From: Mycoplasmopsis alligatoris A21JP2 | GTDB taxonomy: Bacteria; Bacillota_I; Bacilli_A; Mycoplasmatales; Metamycoplasmataceae | Length of the DNA: 43,770 nucleotides | Direction: 5' to 3' | Assembly (NCBI RefSeq): GCF_000178375.1 | Contig: NZ_ADNC01000004.1 | Location: 1-43,770, forward strand | Shown: positions 28,950 to 40,704 of the stretch, one piece after another | Layout: the number at the start of each line of letters is the position of its first letter | How positions within the stretch are numbered: position 1 is the first letter of the stretch | Made by a program: the position numbers and the translations under genes | The notes under the pieces: generated by a model | What the model was told of the DNA's origin: nothing | What the model saw: the letters and a program-made list of their open reading frames with translations, nothing else | Databases searched by the model: none

Positions 28950-30357
28950 CAAGTAATTCCTTAGTTAATTTATCTGCTAAAAGCGGTGAAGCTTGTCCAT
29001 TTGAAACTTTCATGACGTTTCCTAAAACAAATTTTAATGCTCTTTCAGGACGAGTTGGATATTCAATAATTGCATTAGGATTATTATTAATTATTTCTTG
29101 AATCATGTTTTTAATAATTAATGGATCATTGATTACTTTTAAGTTGTTTTTGACTAATAATTCTTCTAATTGACCTTGATAATTAGGTAAAAGTGAAATA
29201 AGTTTTTTAAGTGATTTACTTGAAATAACTTCTTGATCTAAAAGTTCAATACCTTTTGCTAAGTGTTTAACACAAATTCCTAATTCATAGGCTTGTACGT
29301 TTTTTTCATTAGCACTTGATACAACTTCAGCAAAGAAAATTTTTGATAATTTATCTTTATCTGGATAATCGATGCTATCAAAATATTTAGCTAATTCTAA
29401 ATTATTTATTAATGAATTTATATAAATAGGATTAATATTTAAATCACGATATCTTTTGAGTTTTTGCGCTGGTAATTCAGGTAATTTTACACTATCAATA
29501 AATTCATTACTTAGATGTATTATAGGAATATTTGGTTCTGGAAAGTATTTATATTCAACACCGGTTGTTTTATCACGCATAGAAATTGTTGAATTAGTAA
29601 CATCATCAAAACGTTTAGTTTGTTGAGTAATTTTAATCCCTTTATATAATTTATTTAGTTGTTCATTTATTTCAAACTCAACAGCTTTTTTAATGTTGTT
29701 TAAAGAGTTCATATTTTTAATTTCGACTTTAGTTCCAAAAACATTTGAACCCTTTGGACGCAATGAAATATTAATATCAGCTCTTAATGATCCTTCTTCT
29801 AATTTTGCATCAGAAATGCCTAAATATAAAACCATTTTTCTTATCATATCAACATATAAAACAGCTTCTTCAGCACTTCTTAAAACTGGATGTGTAACAA
29901 TTTCAATAAGTGGAACTCCACAACGATTATAATCAATTTTTGTTATCTCATTTTCATGATATTGACGCGCAGTATCTTCTTCTAAGTGAATTCTTTCTAT
30001 AGCTATTTTTTTAGTTTCTTGATTTGCTAGTTCTATTTCTAAAAATCCTTCTGAACCAATAGGTCTAAAAAATTGTGTAATTTGATAGCCTTTTGGTAGA
30101 TCAGTATAGAAATAGTTTTTTCTATCAAAATGTATTTCTTGATCAATGTGCATGTTTAATGCTTTTGCTAAAGCAATAGCGTGTTTAACGGCTTGCTTGT
30201 TTAGTAATGGTAAAGTACCTGGATAAGCTAAATCGATTTGATTAAAAGTACTGTTTGGTAAAGCATTAAAGTCATTTTTAGCTGGTGAAAACATTTTTGT
30301 TTTTGTGTTTAATTCTACATGAATTTCAACACCTATTATCACTTCAAAATTATTCAT
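28933..30357 (-). CDS. gatB: Asp-tRNA(Asn)/Glu-tRNA(Gln) amidotransferase subunit B
   Basis: A 474-residue tRNA-binding and kinase-like subunit that activates the mischarged aminoacyl group with ATP before amidation. It has the GatB opening FEVIIGVEIHVELNTKTKMFS, YPGTLPLLN, FDRKNYFYTDLPKGYQITQ and the conserved EEDTARQYH. A strong AGGAGG lies 5 nt before the ATG. The 5' end overlaps gatA by 8 nt. With GatA and GatC upstream it forms the GatCAB complex. Confidence 0.96.
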   Translation of the reverse strand: MNNFEVIIGVEIHVELNTKTKMFSPAKNDFNALPNSTFNQIDLAYPGTLPLLNKQAVKHAIALAKALNMHIDQEIHFDRKNYFYTDLPKGYQITQFFRPIGSEGFLEIELANQETKKIAIERIHLEEDTARQYHENEITKIDYNRCGVPLIEIVTHPVLRSAEEAVLYVDMIRKMVLYLGISDAKLEEGSLRADINISLRPKGSNVFGTKVEIKNMNSLNNIKKAVEFEINEQLNKLYKGIKITQQTKRFDDVTNSTISMRDKTTGVEYKYFPEPNIPIIHLSNEFIDSVKLPELPAQKLKRYRDLNINPIYINSLINNLELAKYFDSIDYPDKDKLSKIFFAEVVSSANEKNVQAYELGICVKHLAKGIELLDQEVISSKSLKKLISLLPNYQGQLEELLVKNNLKVINDPLIIKNMIQEIINNNPNAIIEYPTRPERALKFVLGNVMKVSNGQASPLLADKLTKELLDEKFR

Positions 30358-31681
30358 TTTTACCTCCTAAAATTTCTTCAAGATATAATGAATAACTAAG
30401 TAATTTTTCATCATTATATAAAGCGCTATCAAGTGTTATGCTAAAAGGCATATTTTCTTTTTTTCCCATGGGTATAGTTAAAGAAGGATTACCATTTAAG
30501 TTAGCACCTGTTAAAATATAATCCATAAAGTCATGCTTGGTATTGTCGCTAAATAAAGGAGCTATATTAGCTGCAGCTGGATATAAAACTAAATCTGCTT
30601 GTGAGTGAAGCGATTTATAATATTCACTTATTAAGCGTCTAACTTTTTGAGCTTTTAAAAAAACATCTTTTTGATTTTCGCTATATAAATAATAACTACC
30701 TAATGAAAGTCTACGTTGAACCATCATTCCAAAGTTTTTTGAGCGGGTGTTAGTCATAATTTCTTCTCAATTATTTCCTTTTTCACGTGCACCAAAGCCA
30801 ATTCCGGCTAAATTTGCTAAATTAGATGAAGCTTCAGAATAAGAAACTATATCATAAACTGGTTTAATAGCTCTTAATAACTCTACATTTGGTTCTAAAA
30901 TAGTTACTTCGATATTTTGTTTTTTAAGTTTTTCTAAAACACTTATATATGCTTGCTGTACATAGTCCTCTAAATAATTTTTTAAATTAAAAGCAATAAC
31001 TTTTTTTGGTTTTAATTTTGTTACATTATCAATTTTAACTTCAATACTAGTCATGTCTTTTTTATCTATACCATAGACACTTTTGGAAATTAAAGCAATA
31101 TCATTTACATTATGTGCAAAATAAGATACTGTATCAAGAGATGAAGCATAAGCAAACATTCCATAACGAGAAATAGCTCCATAAGATGGTTTAAATCCTA
31201 CTTTTCCATTAAAACTTGCGGGTAATCTAACACTATCTCCAGTATCGCTACCTAAGGCAAATGAAATATTATCGCTCAAAGTAACAATTGAACCTGATGA
31301 AGAACCTCCTGCATAACGCTTTGAATCTAATCTATTTGTTATTAATCCATAAGCGCTAAATGTTCCAGTCCCTCCTAATGCTAATTCATCGTTATGAACT
31401 TTTGCAATAGCAAATGCTCCTGCATCTAATAATTTTTGTACAACAGTAGCATTATATTTAGGTTCAAAATTTTCTAATATTTTTGATGAGGCTTGTGTTT
31501 TAGCAAAGTTAGTAGCAAAGACATCTTTAATAGTAAAGATGGCATTATTTAATGCTAAATTATTGTTTTTTGATTCATTAAAAGTTTGATTATTTAATCA
31601 AGAAACGGCATTATTTTTGTCGTTTTTTAGTTCATTATAGGCTAATAGGTAATTTCCTTTATTAATAAGTTTTTGAATCAT
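30350..31681 (-). CDS. gatA: Glu-tRNA(Gln) amidotransferase subunit A
   Basis: A 443-residue amidase-family subunit that releases ammonia from glutamine. The Ser-cisSer-Lys triad is visible: the lysine in AIFTIKDVF, the glycine/serine-rich YAGGSSSGS, and the nucleophile serine in GSDTGDSVRLPAS. The last motif is usually GSDTGGSIRQPAS, so a conserved glycine is Asp here. RBS AAGGTGG precedes the ATG, which overlaps the gatC stop by one base (TAATG). One TGA reads as Trp. Compared with usual GatA of about 480 residues it is slightly short at the N-terminus. Confidence 0.95.
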
Positions 31682-31986
31682 TATTTAACCACCTTGCTTG
31701 TTAAAACAAAATCAGCGTCTTTATTAACTGCATTATTTAACATATCTTGTTTTGTGATTGCATAAGAATTATCAACTTGATCTTCGCGTAAAAAGTCAAT
31801 TTTAGGAGTTTGATTAATATGAGTCATAGGCTCAACATTATCAGTATTTATTTTGTTTAAAATTTCAATATTTACTAATAAATCTTTTCAATCACTTAAA
31901 ATTCCGTTTAAAACTTCTTCAGATGGTTCTAACATTAAACTTTTAACTATTTCTTTTAATTTTTCCTTGCTAATTTCTTTGTTCAT
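31681..31986 (-). CDS. gatC: Glu-tRNA(Gln) amidotransferase subunit C
   Basis: A 101-residue helical protein, the size of GatC, with the typical pattern: an N-terminal helix, then NVEPMTHINQ and FLREDQV, resembling the conserved GatC segment VxPMxHxxxxxxxLReD. GatC wraps around GatA and GatB and stabilises the complex. AAGAGG precedes the ATG. It lies between the pseudouridine synthase gene (9-nt gap) and gatA (one-base overlap). Confidence 0.85.
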
Positions 31987-31995
31987 TATTACCTC

Positions 31996-32838
31996 TTATC
32001 ATTTTGGTTGACTAATAAATTCCAAGTCATTTAAATATTTATATTCACCTTCTAAACCGACGAATTTAATTTGCAAACAGTGAAGCATTAAACGAGCAGC
32101 TTTTTTACCGCCATACTTAAAATCACCGTAAATAGGTTTTCCTAATTTCATTAATGTAACACGTATTTGGTGTTTACGACCGCTAAAAAGTGTAGCGTAT
32201 TTTTTATTTGATTCTGTGTATAAATGTGTCTTAGATAGCTTTGAATAAGGCACTTTTGTAAATGAAGCAGCCATACGTTTTTTTTCTTCGTCTTTATATA
32301 AAAACAGTTCAACTTCTTTGCTTTCGTCGTTAAAATCACTTTTAAATGTATAAGTTTTTTTAATATTTTCCATATAATCATTTAAATATTTTAATGCTTG
32401 ATAATTTTTTGCATAAAGCATAATTCCTGAAGTTTCTTTATCTAAACGACCAATATGACTTGGTTTAAAACTATCAACTTGTTTGTATTTTAAGTAAGCT
32501 AAAACTTGATTATCTAAACAATTTGGTGCAGAATGCACTTCAATTCCGTTAGGTTTATCAATAATTAAAACATTAGCATCTTCATATATTTTTTTGAAAG
32601 AAAAAGATGTTAAAAGTGGCGCTTCTTCTTTTTTTGTATCTATTAGTCCATATATTTCAATAACATCATTAAAGGCTATGATATAGTCCTTTTGGTTAGT
32701 TCTTTGACCATTTATTTTAATATCTTTTTTTCTAAAAAGTTTTTCTACTCTGCTTAATGGTACGTTATTTAAATATTTAATAACTAATTTGTATAATGTA
32801 CGACCCGCATCATTACTTGTTGCTGTAATTTTTTTCAT
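31996..32838 (-). CDS. RluA-family pseudouridine synthase (RluC/RluD-like)
   Basis: A 280-residue enzyme converting uridine to pseudouridine in RNA, probably 23S rRNA. The N-terminal 65 residues form an S4-like RNA-binding domain (VPLSRVEKLFRKKDIKING). The catalytic motif is HIGRLDKETSGIMLYAKN, with the aspartate in RLD; the later GRKHQIRVTLMKLGKPIYGD is the second conserved block. The C-terminus ends in TGA (Trp) followed by TAA, so the true end is 31996. RBS AGAGAGG precedes the ATG. The exact target site cannot be told. Confidence 0.9.
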
Positions 32839-32850
32839 CTTTTCCTCTCT

Positions 32851-32877
32851 ATAAAAATAAACCCATCATTTGGGTTT
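32851..32877 (-). terminator. Terminator between scpB and the pseudouridine synthase gene
   Basis: On the minus strand AAACCC-AAATGAT-GGGTTT is followed by ATTTTTAT, overlapping the scpB stop. The T-run is interrupted, so it may be partial. Confidence 0.5.
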
Positions 32878-33449
32878 TATTCTTCTCTTTGACTACCAAA
32901 TAAGTCAAATTCATCATTGACTTGATCGGCATTATCAATAAAACTAAATTCACTTAATCTTGGTAATTCTGAAAGTGATTTAATTCTAAAATAATCATAA
33001 AATTTGTTTGTAATTCCATATAAATTTGGATTACCAGGTGTTGGAGAAACTCCAACTTGTTCAATAACACCTTTTTGTAGTAAACTAGCTACAACTTGAT
33101 CAGAAGCTACTCCACGAATATATGAAACTTGTGAACGTGTAACAGGTTGTTTATAAGCTATTATTCCAGCTACTTCAATTGCTGCATTTGATAAACGTTG
33201 TTTTCTTACAACATTAACTAATTTTGAAACATGTTCTTTATATGTTTCACGTGTTGCAAGTTTATAAACATCATTAAAAACAACAACTTTTAACGCACCA
33301 TCAGATTCATTGTAGGCTTTATAAAAATCATTTAATATTTTTTTGGCTTCACCAATTGTGTTTAAACCAAAAATTTCTTGTACTTGTTCTAAAGTTAAAC
33401 CTTCATCTCCTTGTACATACAAAAGTGCTTCAATTATTTTATTCTTCAT
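32877..33449 (-). CDS. scpB: Segregation and condensation protein B
   Basis: A 190-residue protein with two winged-helix domains, the kite subunit of the SMC-ScpAB condensin. Family stretches include IIEALLYVQGDEGLTLEQVQEIFGL at the N-terminus, LSNAAIEVAGIIAYKQPVTRSQVSYIRGV in the middle, and GNPNLYGITNKFYDYF near the end. It overlaps the 3' end of scpA by 11 nt, the usual coupled arrangement. Confidence 0.95.
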   Translation of the reverse strand: MKNKIIEALLYVQGDEGLTLEQVQEIFGLNTIGEAKKILNDFYKAYNESDGALKVVVFNDVYKLATRETYKEHVSKLVNVVRKQRLSNAAIEVAGIIAYKQPVTRSQVSYIRGVASDQVVASLLQKGVIEQVGVSPTPGNPNLYGITNKFYDYFRIKSLSELPRLSEFSFIDNADQVNDEFDLFGSQREE

Positions 33450-34233
33450 ATTCAGGTCCTTTATTTATTAAAATTTCTCCATATTGAGTTGTCTGTGTAA
33501 TTAAAATTTCTTGTTTTCTTGACAAATCTAAAAGCGCAACAAGAGTTATAACAAAGTGATTTAGAGATGGTAAAGTAAAAATCATTTCAAAAGTCACATT
33601 TTCATGTTTTCTAAATAAGTCTTTAATATAGGCTTCTTGGTCTTTAGGTGTTAGTGTGAATGTTTCAAGTTTTGTTCTTCTAAGTTTAAGAGCATACATT
33701 CTTTCAAACATTCTTCTTAGTACATTTATTAATTGAAATGGATTTGAGTTTCCATCTAAACGACTAGAATCATGATCTAGGATAAATTCTTGTAACTCAC
33801 TTGGTTTTTTGATGTAAATATCTTTTCTTAACACTTCATGCTCTCTTAGAGATGAAGTAACTTGTTTGAATTGTTGATATTCAGCTAATCTTTGTAAAAG
33901 AGCACGGCTATCTTCTTGTAATTGTTCATCAACAACTTCAGGTTCTGCTAATAATAAACGGGCCTTAATTTGAATAAGAGTAGCGGCCATAACTAAATAA
34001 TCACCAGCTACATCGATTTGATTGTCTTTTAAATTATTAATAATTTCTAAATATTGTGTAGCTAAATCAGCTAAATTTAAGCTCATAATATCTACTTTTT
34101 TATCTTGAACAAGACTTAATAGTAAATCTAAAGGTCCATCAAATTCATCAAGTTTTATGTAATAATCATCGTACTTTAAATCTTGTTTAACTTGTTCTGT
34201 TTCATTTATGTCTTTAACTTGGTTTTGTTCCAT
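33439..34233 (-). CDS. scpA: Segregation and condensation protein A
   Basis: A 264-residue kleisin subunit bridging the SMC heads of the condensin. YYIKLDEFDGPLDLLLSLVQDKKVDIMSL is the conserved N-terminal region that binds the SMC neck, followed by AGDYLVMAATLIQIKARLLL, and a C-terminal winged helix with FVITLVALLDLSRKQEILITQ. It lies 2 nt downstream of plsC in the same direction. Confidence 0.95.
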   Translation of the reverse strand: MEQNQVKDINETEQVKQDLKYDDYYIKLDEFDGPLDLLLSLVQDKKVDIMSLNLADLATQYLEIINNLKDNQIDVAGDYLVMAATLIQIKARLLLAEPEVVDEQLQEDSRALLQRLAEYQQFKQVTSSLREHEVLRKDIYIKKPSELQEFILDHDSSRLDGNSNPFQLINVLRRMFERMYALKLRRTKLETFTLTPKDQEAYIKDLFRKHENVTFEMIFTLPSLNHFVITLVALLDLSRKQEILITQTTQYGEILINKGPEYEE

Positions 34234-34235
34234 AA

Positions 34236-34973
34236 TTATAATTCGCTTTCAACAATGGCTTTAACTCTTGCAGCAATTGATTTAGTATCTTGAGCTAAAA
34301 ATGTACTTGGTTTAATTGGTTTATGAAATGTAATTGAAATTTGTAATTTTCCTTTTCTTGCTTTATCTAAGGCACTTAAGCTATTTGATATAGTTACAGG
34401 AACTATACTCATATATTCTTTTTGTGCTAATTTAAAAGCTCCGCCTTTAAATTCGCCTAACTCAGCAGATTCAACTCTTGTTCCTTCAGGGAAAACAATT
34501 CCAAATGTACGATTGGTTTTTACAAATTGACCAAATTCATATAAAGTTTCCATGCTTTCTCTAAAATTTTCTCGATCAATAGCATAAGTATCCATTAATG
34601 ATAATAAATTACGCATTGTACGTTTTTTTAGAAGTTCTTTTTTAGCAATAAAAGTAGGAATTTTAATAGGAATCGATGTATCCTCACCACGATATTCTAA
34701 AGCAGCAATTAATGCAACTGGATCAATATTTGATTTATGATTTGGTACTAATAATACCCCACCTTTATCAGGAATGTTTTCATAGCCTTTGACATTTAGT
34801 ACTATGTTATTGAGTTTTAAGTATTTTTTTGCATATTTAGTAATCATTATGCATCTTTGCTCAGCAGTAATTAAATCAGGTGTTTTACGATATTTACGAG
34901 CTGATGAATTAATTTTTTTAACTCTTCATAATCACGGAAGTGAAAAGAAAACTTTTTTAATTTTTACATTCAT
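34236..34973 (-). CDS. plsC: 1-acyl-sn-glycerol-3-phosphate acyltransferase
   Basis: A 245-residue membrane-associated enzyme that adds the second acyl chain to lysophosphatidic acid to give phosphatidic acid. The catalytic box is VPNHKSNIDP (NHxxxxD) and the substrate-binding motif is VFPEGTR. A start at 34847 is too late; the frame extends upstream to ATG 34973 through a TGA-containing stretch (SLPWLWRVKK), with AGAGG 10 nt before that ATG. This start overlaps acpS by 17 nt. Both neighbours act in lipid synthesis or chromosome upkeep. Confidence 0.92.
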
Positions 34974-35277
34974 TAAGAACCTCTTTCATGGCTATTGCAA
35001 TTAATAAATCATCTTCGTGTGAAATTGAAATATTAAAATTTTTGTATGTTCATTTATTATTTATTTTACATAAATCTATTTTACTAAATTTATTTTTTGT
35101 ATTATCAGCTTTAAATATTGCTTCTTTAATTGCTCATGAACGAGCCAAAAATAATGCTTTTTGGTCTTTATCAAGAGCTAGAAATTCTTCTAATTCGTTC
35201 TTTGAAAGAATTTTTTGAGCAAATTCTAAGCTTTTATTATTAAAGCGGGATATTTTAACTAAGTCAACACCTAGCAT
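34957..35277 (-). CDS. acpS: Holo-[acyl-carrier-protein] synthase
   Basis: A 106-residue enzyme, near the usual 115-125, that transfers 4'-phosphopantetheine from CoA to acyl carrier protein. It is easy to miss because two TGA-Trp codons break it under the standard code. MLGVDLVKISRF carries the first metal-binding aspartate, FLARSWAIKEAIFKA is the family WxxKEA motif, and ISISHEDDLLIAIAM is the conserved C-terminal strand. The start overlaps the preceding stop by one base (TAATG), and the end overlaps plsC by 17 nt. CoaD at 40704 makes the CoA precursor used here. Confidence 0.88.
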
Positions 35278-35662
35278 TATTCTATTACCAACTTAACGTT
35301 AAATTCACCTATTAAATTTTCTGATTTAGCTTGTGGTGCAATTTCATATTTAAAATTATAAGTAGAAGTAGCTTGATCAAACTCTAGACTGTGTAAATAA
35401 GTAAAAAGTGAAAAGCTATTTGTTTTTCCTTCAAATACTTGTTCAAAAGGATTTTCTACTCATTGATTAAGTTTTAATATTAACGTTGTAGGTCCAGCAA
35501 AAATATTTACTCTTGTTTTACTTATCTCGATTTGATTAGCAATTTTTTGAGATGGCTCATGGAAAAATAATACGTCGTATTCTTCTTCAGCACGTCTTGT
35601 TAACTCGCTTGTAAATTCAATTTTGTTTTCACGTTCATTTTGTAGTGATATTGATAAAAATT

Positions 35663-35672
<10 letters not shown>
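35277..35672 (-). CDS. Conserved small protein, possibly a DUF1934-like beta-barrel
   Basis: A 131-residue soluble protein of alternating beta-type pattern: IKFLSISLQNERENKIEFTS, EEYDVLFFHEPSQ, ISKTRVNIFAGPTTLILKLN, KTNSFSLFTYLHSLEF, TYNFKYEIAPQA, LIGEFNVKLVIE. The order and size remind me of DUF1934/YwiB, but the similarity is weak. The start overlaps gltX by 10 nt, and the end overlaps acpS by one base, so it is translated as part of this operon. Function unknown. Confidence 0.65.
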
Positions 35673-37069
<1,397 letters not shown>

Positions 37070-37091
37070 GTTACCTCAAAATATATTTAAT

Positions 37092-37097
37092 ATTATA
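37092..37097 (-). promoter_or_regulatory. -10 box of gltX
   Basis: TATAAT on the minus strand, 22 nt before the gltX ATG. Confidence 0.5.
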
Positions 37098-37185
37098 CTT
37101 TAAAGGTTAATTTATATAGTTAAATAATTATATTTATCACTAAAAAATTAGCCTTATTTTCCAAATTAAAGTTATTTTTTTAATA

Positions 37186-37213
37186 TTGACTCAATAATAA
37201 AAAGTATTATAAT
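37186..37213 (+). promoter_or_regulatory. Promoter of tRNA-Lys
   Basis: TTGACT (37186-37191) and TATAAT (37208-37213) are separated by 16 nt, ending 12 nt before the tRNA. This is the best two-box promoter in the window. Confidence 0.75.
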
Positions 37214-37225
37214 AATTAAGCAAAT

Positions 37226-37301
37226 GCACCGTTAGCTCAGCTGGTAGAGCAGCTGGCTCTTAACCAGCGGGTCATAGGTTCGAACCCTATACGGTGTACC
37301 A
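37226..37301 (+). tRNA. tRNA-Lys, anticodon CTT
   Basis: A 76-nt cloverleaf. The acceptor stem GCACCGT pairs with ACGGTGT (one G-T), followed by A and an encoded CCA. The D-loop contains AGCTCAGCTGGTAGAGC, the anticodon arm is GCTGG-CTCTTAA-CCAGC with CTT at positions 34-36, and the T-arm is ATAGG-TTCGAAC-CCTAT. It reads AAG codons. Confidence 0.97.
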
Positions 37302-37320
37302 AATCAGTTTTGACCAAAAC

Positions 37321-37347
37321 AACTGCTTCATAGGCAGTTTTATTTTT
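37321..37347 (+). terminator. Terminator after tRNA-Lys
   Basis: AACTGC-TTCATAG-GCAGTT with a following TTATTTTT. Confidence 0.6.
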
Positions 37348-37377
37348 AAAAAAGTAGCTATTAAAAGCTACTTTTTT
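37348..37377. terminator. Strong bidirectional terminator between tRNA-Lys and pyk
   Basis: A perfect 12-bp stem AAAAAAGTAGCT / AGCTACTTTTTT with a 6-nt loop; T-runs result on both strands. It can end pyk from the minus strand and back up the tRNA terminator. Confidence 0.8.
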
Positions 37378-37388
37378 AAATTATTTTG

Positions 37389-38822
37389 TTATTTTACAAC
37401 ATGCTCTGTAATAGAGTGGTTTTCAACAACTAAGAATCTATCTCCTGGCTGAGCTCCATATGGTTCTAAAGCTTCTAGTGCCACTGAGTGATCATCTTTA
37501 ATTTTAGCGAATAATTTTAATGAATCTACTGAGGTAAAGACACTTGATGTAATTCCAAATGCACCGATTAATTTTGGATTGTTTAAAATTCCAATAATTG
37601 AAGTATTTGGACGGAATTTAGCAACTTCTTTAAGTAATTGCCCTGATCTTGATAAAACAATAGCAAATTTGTAATCTCCACGTCTTGCTCTATTAGCAAC
37701 ATCATAAGCTATTAAGCTACGTGCATCTGAGTGTTTTGAATTTTTTCTAACTTCTTCAAGTTGTACATCATAATAAATTCTTGAATAGAATTCTTTTTCA
37801 GCTCTTTTGTTAATAGCTGACATAACTTTTACTGATTCAACTGGGAATGAACCGTTTGCACTTTCTCCTGAAAGCATTGTTGAATCTGCACCTAATTCAG
37901 TTGCATAGTAAACGTCTGTTACTTCTGCTCTTGTTGGGTGAGGTACATTTTCCATTGAGTCTAACATTTGTGTAGCAACAATAACTGGTTTACCTGCTTC
38001 ACGACATTTTCTAATCATAATTTTTTCATAGTAAGGAACATCGTAGTAAGGAATTTCTAAACCTAAATCCCCTCTAGCAACCATAATTGCATCAGAAGCA
38101 GCAATAATTTCATCAATATTCATAATTCCTAAGTGTGATTCAATTTTAGAAATAATTTGAACGTGTTCTCCACCATTTTCGTTTAATAATTGACGTAATT
38201 CATTTACATTTTTAGCTGAATTAACGAATGATGCAGCAATATAATCAACACCACTTTTAATTCCAAATTTAACATCATCAATATCTTTTTGCGCTAAAAA
38301 TGGCAATGTAAAGTCAACTCCTGGTAAATTAATTCTTTTGTTTGTTTTTAATTTATGTGTGTTTTCAGCAACAGCTTTAACTACACCTTTTGATACTTCA
38401 GTAACAACTGTTGATAATTTTCCATCATCTAATAAAACTTGATTTCCAACAATTAAGTCTTGTGACATGTCATAAGCTACTGTTATTTCTGTTTCAGTAC
38501 CTTCAAAGTTTTGGTATTTATCTTGTGTTGTTCAAATTGTTAAGTTTGTTCCAGCTTTAATAACTTGAGCTCCATCTTTCATTTTACCAACACGAATTTC
38601 TGGTCCTTTTGTATCTAAAATTAATGATACTGGAATTTTTAAGTCTGTTGATACTTTTCTACCTAAAACAAATTTGTTTAATTGTTCAGCATGATCACCA
38701 TGGCTAAAGTTAGCTCTAACTGCTGTTGCACCATTTTCAATTAATGCACGTAATGTATCATAGTTATCACTTGAAGGTCCAACTGTAACTATTAATTTAC
38801 TTCTTTTATCTGTAAGATTCAT
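37389..38822 (-). CDS. pyk: Pyruvate kinase
   Basis: A 477-residue glycolytic enzyme making pyruvate and ATP from phosphoenolpyruvate and ADP. It has KLIVTVGPSSDNYDT, ANFSHG (active-site Arg/Asn/Ser), DTKGPEIRVG, the catalytic lysine in QIISKIES, MVARGDLGLEIP and ATQMLDSM (usual ATQMLESM). The B domain contains a TGA-Trp. The length fits enzymes without the extra C-terminal PEP-utiliser domain. RBS AGGAG and a TGCTAAAAT promoter lie upstream; it is a single-gene unit. Confidence 0.97.
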
Positions 38823-38853
38823 TTCTTATACTCCTAAGTTTTTTTCATAAATA

Positions 38854-38862
38854 ATTTTAGCA
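38854..38862 (-). promoter_or_regulatory. Extended -10 promoter of pyk
   Basis: TGCTAAAAT on the minus strand, 31 nt before the ATG, identical in sequence to the nitroreductase promoter box. Confidence 0.6.
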
Positions 38863-38939
38863 CATGTAAGTTATTTTTCTTATAAGAATGGTTTATAAAG
38901 TGGAATAATTTACATAGTATTTTTTTTGAATGTGGAATT

Positions 38940-40127
38940 TTATTTCTTTAAAGAACTTTTTGCAATCTTAAAGTTTGAACTAATCACATAACTAAATCCT
39001 TTGTTATAGTCATCTTTAAGTAAAATTGTATATGGAACTAAATAATTATCTTTATCAGTGTCTGCTGCTCGAAAATCATTTAGAGTAATTATGTAATTAT
39101 CAGCTTTAAATGTTGTATCGCTTGAAGCTATTTCTAAATTAGCTATTGAATTTGTTGAGCGATCAAAACGTAAGTCACTAAAACTAAATTCATTGAAATT
39201 CTTTGAGTTTTTTGGTTGTAACTTTAGAGTTGCATTTAGTTTATGTAGTTCAATAAACGATAAAGGTATTTCTAATTCTTTTTTGTTTTTTAGAGTAGAT
39301 TTAAGGTTTTCAATTTTTAATAAATCATCAGTGCTTGCTGCATAAGATTTTATTAAAAGCGAATATTTTACTTTAATACTTTTAGGATTTGAAGCAACTG
39401 GATTTAAAACTAATTCAAGACTTTCAGGATCAATTAAAGCACCCTTATCAACTTCTAAAGAAATTCATTTATTAATTCATGCTAATTTCTCTTTAGCATT
39501 TGCTTTAGTAAATTCATCAAATATTTCTTGATAAGTTTTTTTAGAGCTAAGTGCTTCTTTTAAAAACACTGATGAAAGTGAAACGGCGTTTGATAAATCA
39601 TCTGAGTTTTTAAGTTGTTTAAAACCTTCAATTACATAAGTAAAATGTTGTGATGATAATTTAAAAAATTCTGGTTTTGGACTTAACTTTACATCTAAGT
39701 ATAATTGACCTAATACATCATTGGCATAGCTTTTTAAGTCAATAATATATTGGTTAGTAAAAACGTTTAGTGGTGTATTATTTTTACTATTTAAAAAGAA
39801 TAATTTATCACTTTTATCAACTTGACTTAAAAGTAATTGTTCATATCAAAACTTATCACTTTTAATATTTAAGTTTTCTTTAAATAAATTTGCACTAGCA
39901 AAATCACGAGCATAACGTACTGATTTATCAATTTTTAAAGAATTAGTTTCAAAGTTAAACTCCTGTAAATTAAAAGTATTGTTTGGTTCTAAAGGGTTAA
40001 CTGATTCGTTTTTTAAATCTGCGATTTCTTGTGCTTTGCGTTGGTATAAAACACTTGTTGTTACTAAAAGAGCACTAGATAAGCCTAGAGCTGTTGCTAA
40101 AAATAGTACTTTTAATTTAAAAGTCAT
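38940..40127 (-). CDS. Hypothetical membrane-anchored protein
   Basis: A 395-residue protein that I do not recognise. Residues 5-27 are one hydrophobic helix (LKVLFLATALGLSSALLVTT), with no lipobox cysteine, so it is probably an uncleaved anchor facing outward. The rest is hydrophilic, with mixed helix and strand, no cysteine, and scattered YxxL-type and SLEVDKGALIDP-like stretches. Three TGA codons may read as Trp (for example LAWINKWISLEV). It has AAGGAG upstream, overlaps engB by 11 nt, and is the last gene of the pta-ackA-coaD-engB cluster. I see no clear terminator after it. Confidence 0.7.
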
Positions 40128-40704
40128 AAAATTCTCCTTGAAAAATTTCTTGAATGTTTTTATTTAGTGCATCAATACCAAATTTATTTTGTGATGAAAC
40201 AAAAATATAAGGGCAGTTATAATTTTTGTATTCTTCTTTTGATAATTTACTTAGTTGTGATTTTTCTTTTTGATTTAATTTATCTATTTTAGTATAAACA
40301 AGATAAATTGGGATTTTAATTGAAAATAAATATTTGATTATATCTCTATCAATGTTTGTAATTCCATGACGTGAGTCAATTAGTAAAATTAGCGCTTTTA
40401 ATCTTGTATTTTTTTGCAAATACTCATCGATCATAATAAGCATTTTATCTTTTTGACTTTTAGATAATTTAGCATATCCATAACCTGGTAAATCAACTAT
40501 TACTTGTTTTTGTGAATTTTCAAAGTAATTTAATAGTTGTGTTCGACCAGGAGTTTTTGAAACTCTAGCTAAACTTTTATTATTAACAATTGCATTTAAT
40601 AAACTGCTTTTTCCGACATTTGAGCGTCCTCAAAAGCAAATTTCGTTACCTTCATGTTCATATCAATTAGACATATTCGAAGATGATTTAATAAATTTAT
40701 ACAT
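40117..40704 (-). CDS. engB: Ribosome-biogenesis GTPase EngB (YsxC)
   Basis: A 195-residue small GTPase of normal EngB length, acting in late 50S assembly. The G1 motif is GRSNVGKSSLLN, the G2 threonine lies in SKTPGRTQLLNYF, G3 is DLPGYGYAK, G4 is TKIDK, and G5 lies near VSSQNKFGID. Three TGA-Trp codons are in the N-terminal third, so the standard code hides the start. The ATG overlaps the coaD stop (TAATG). Confidence 0.95.
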
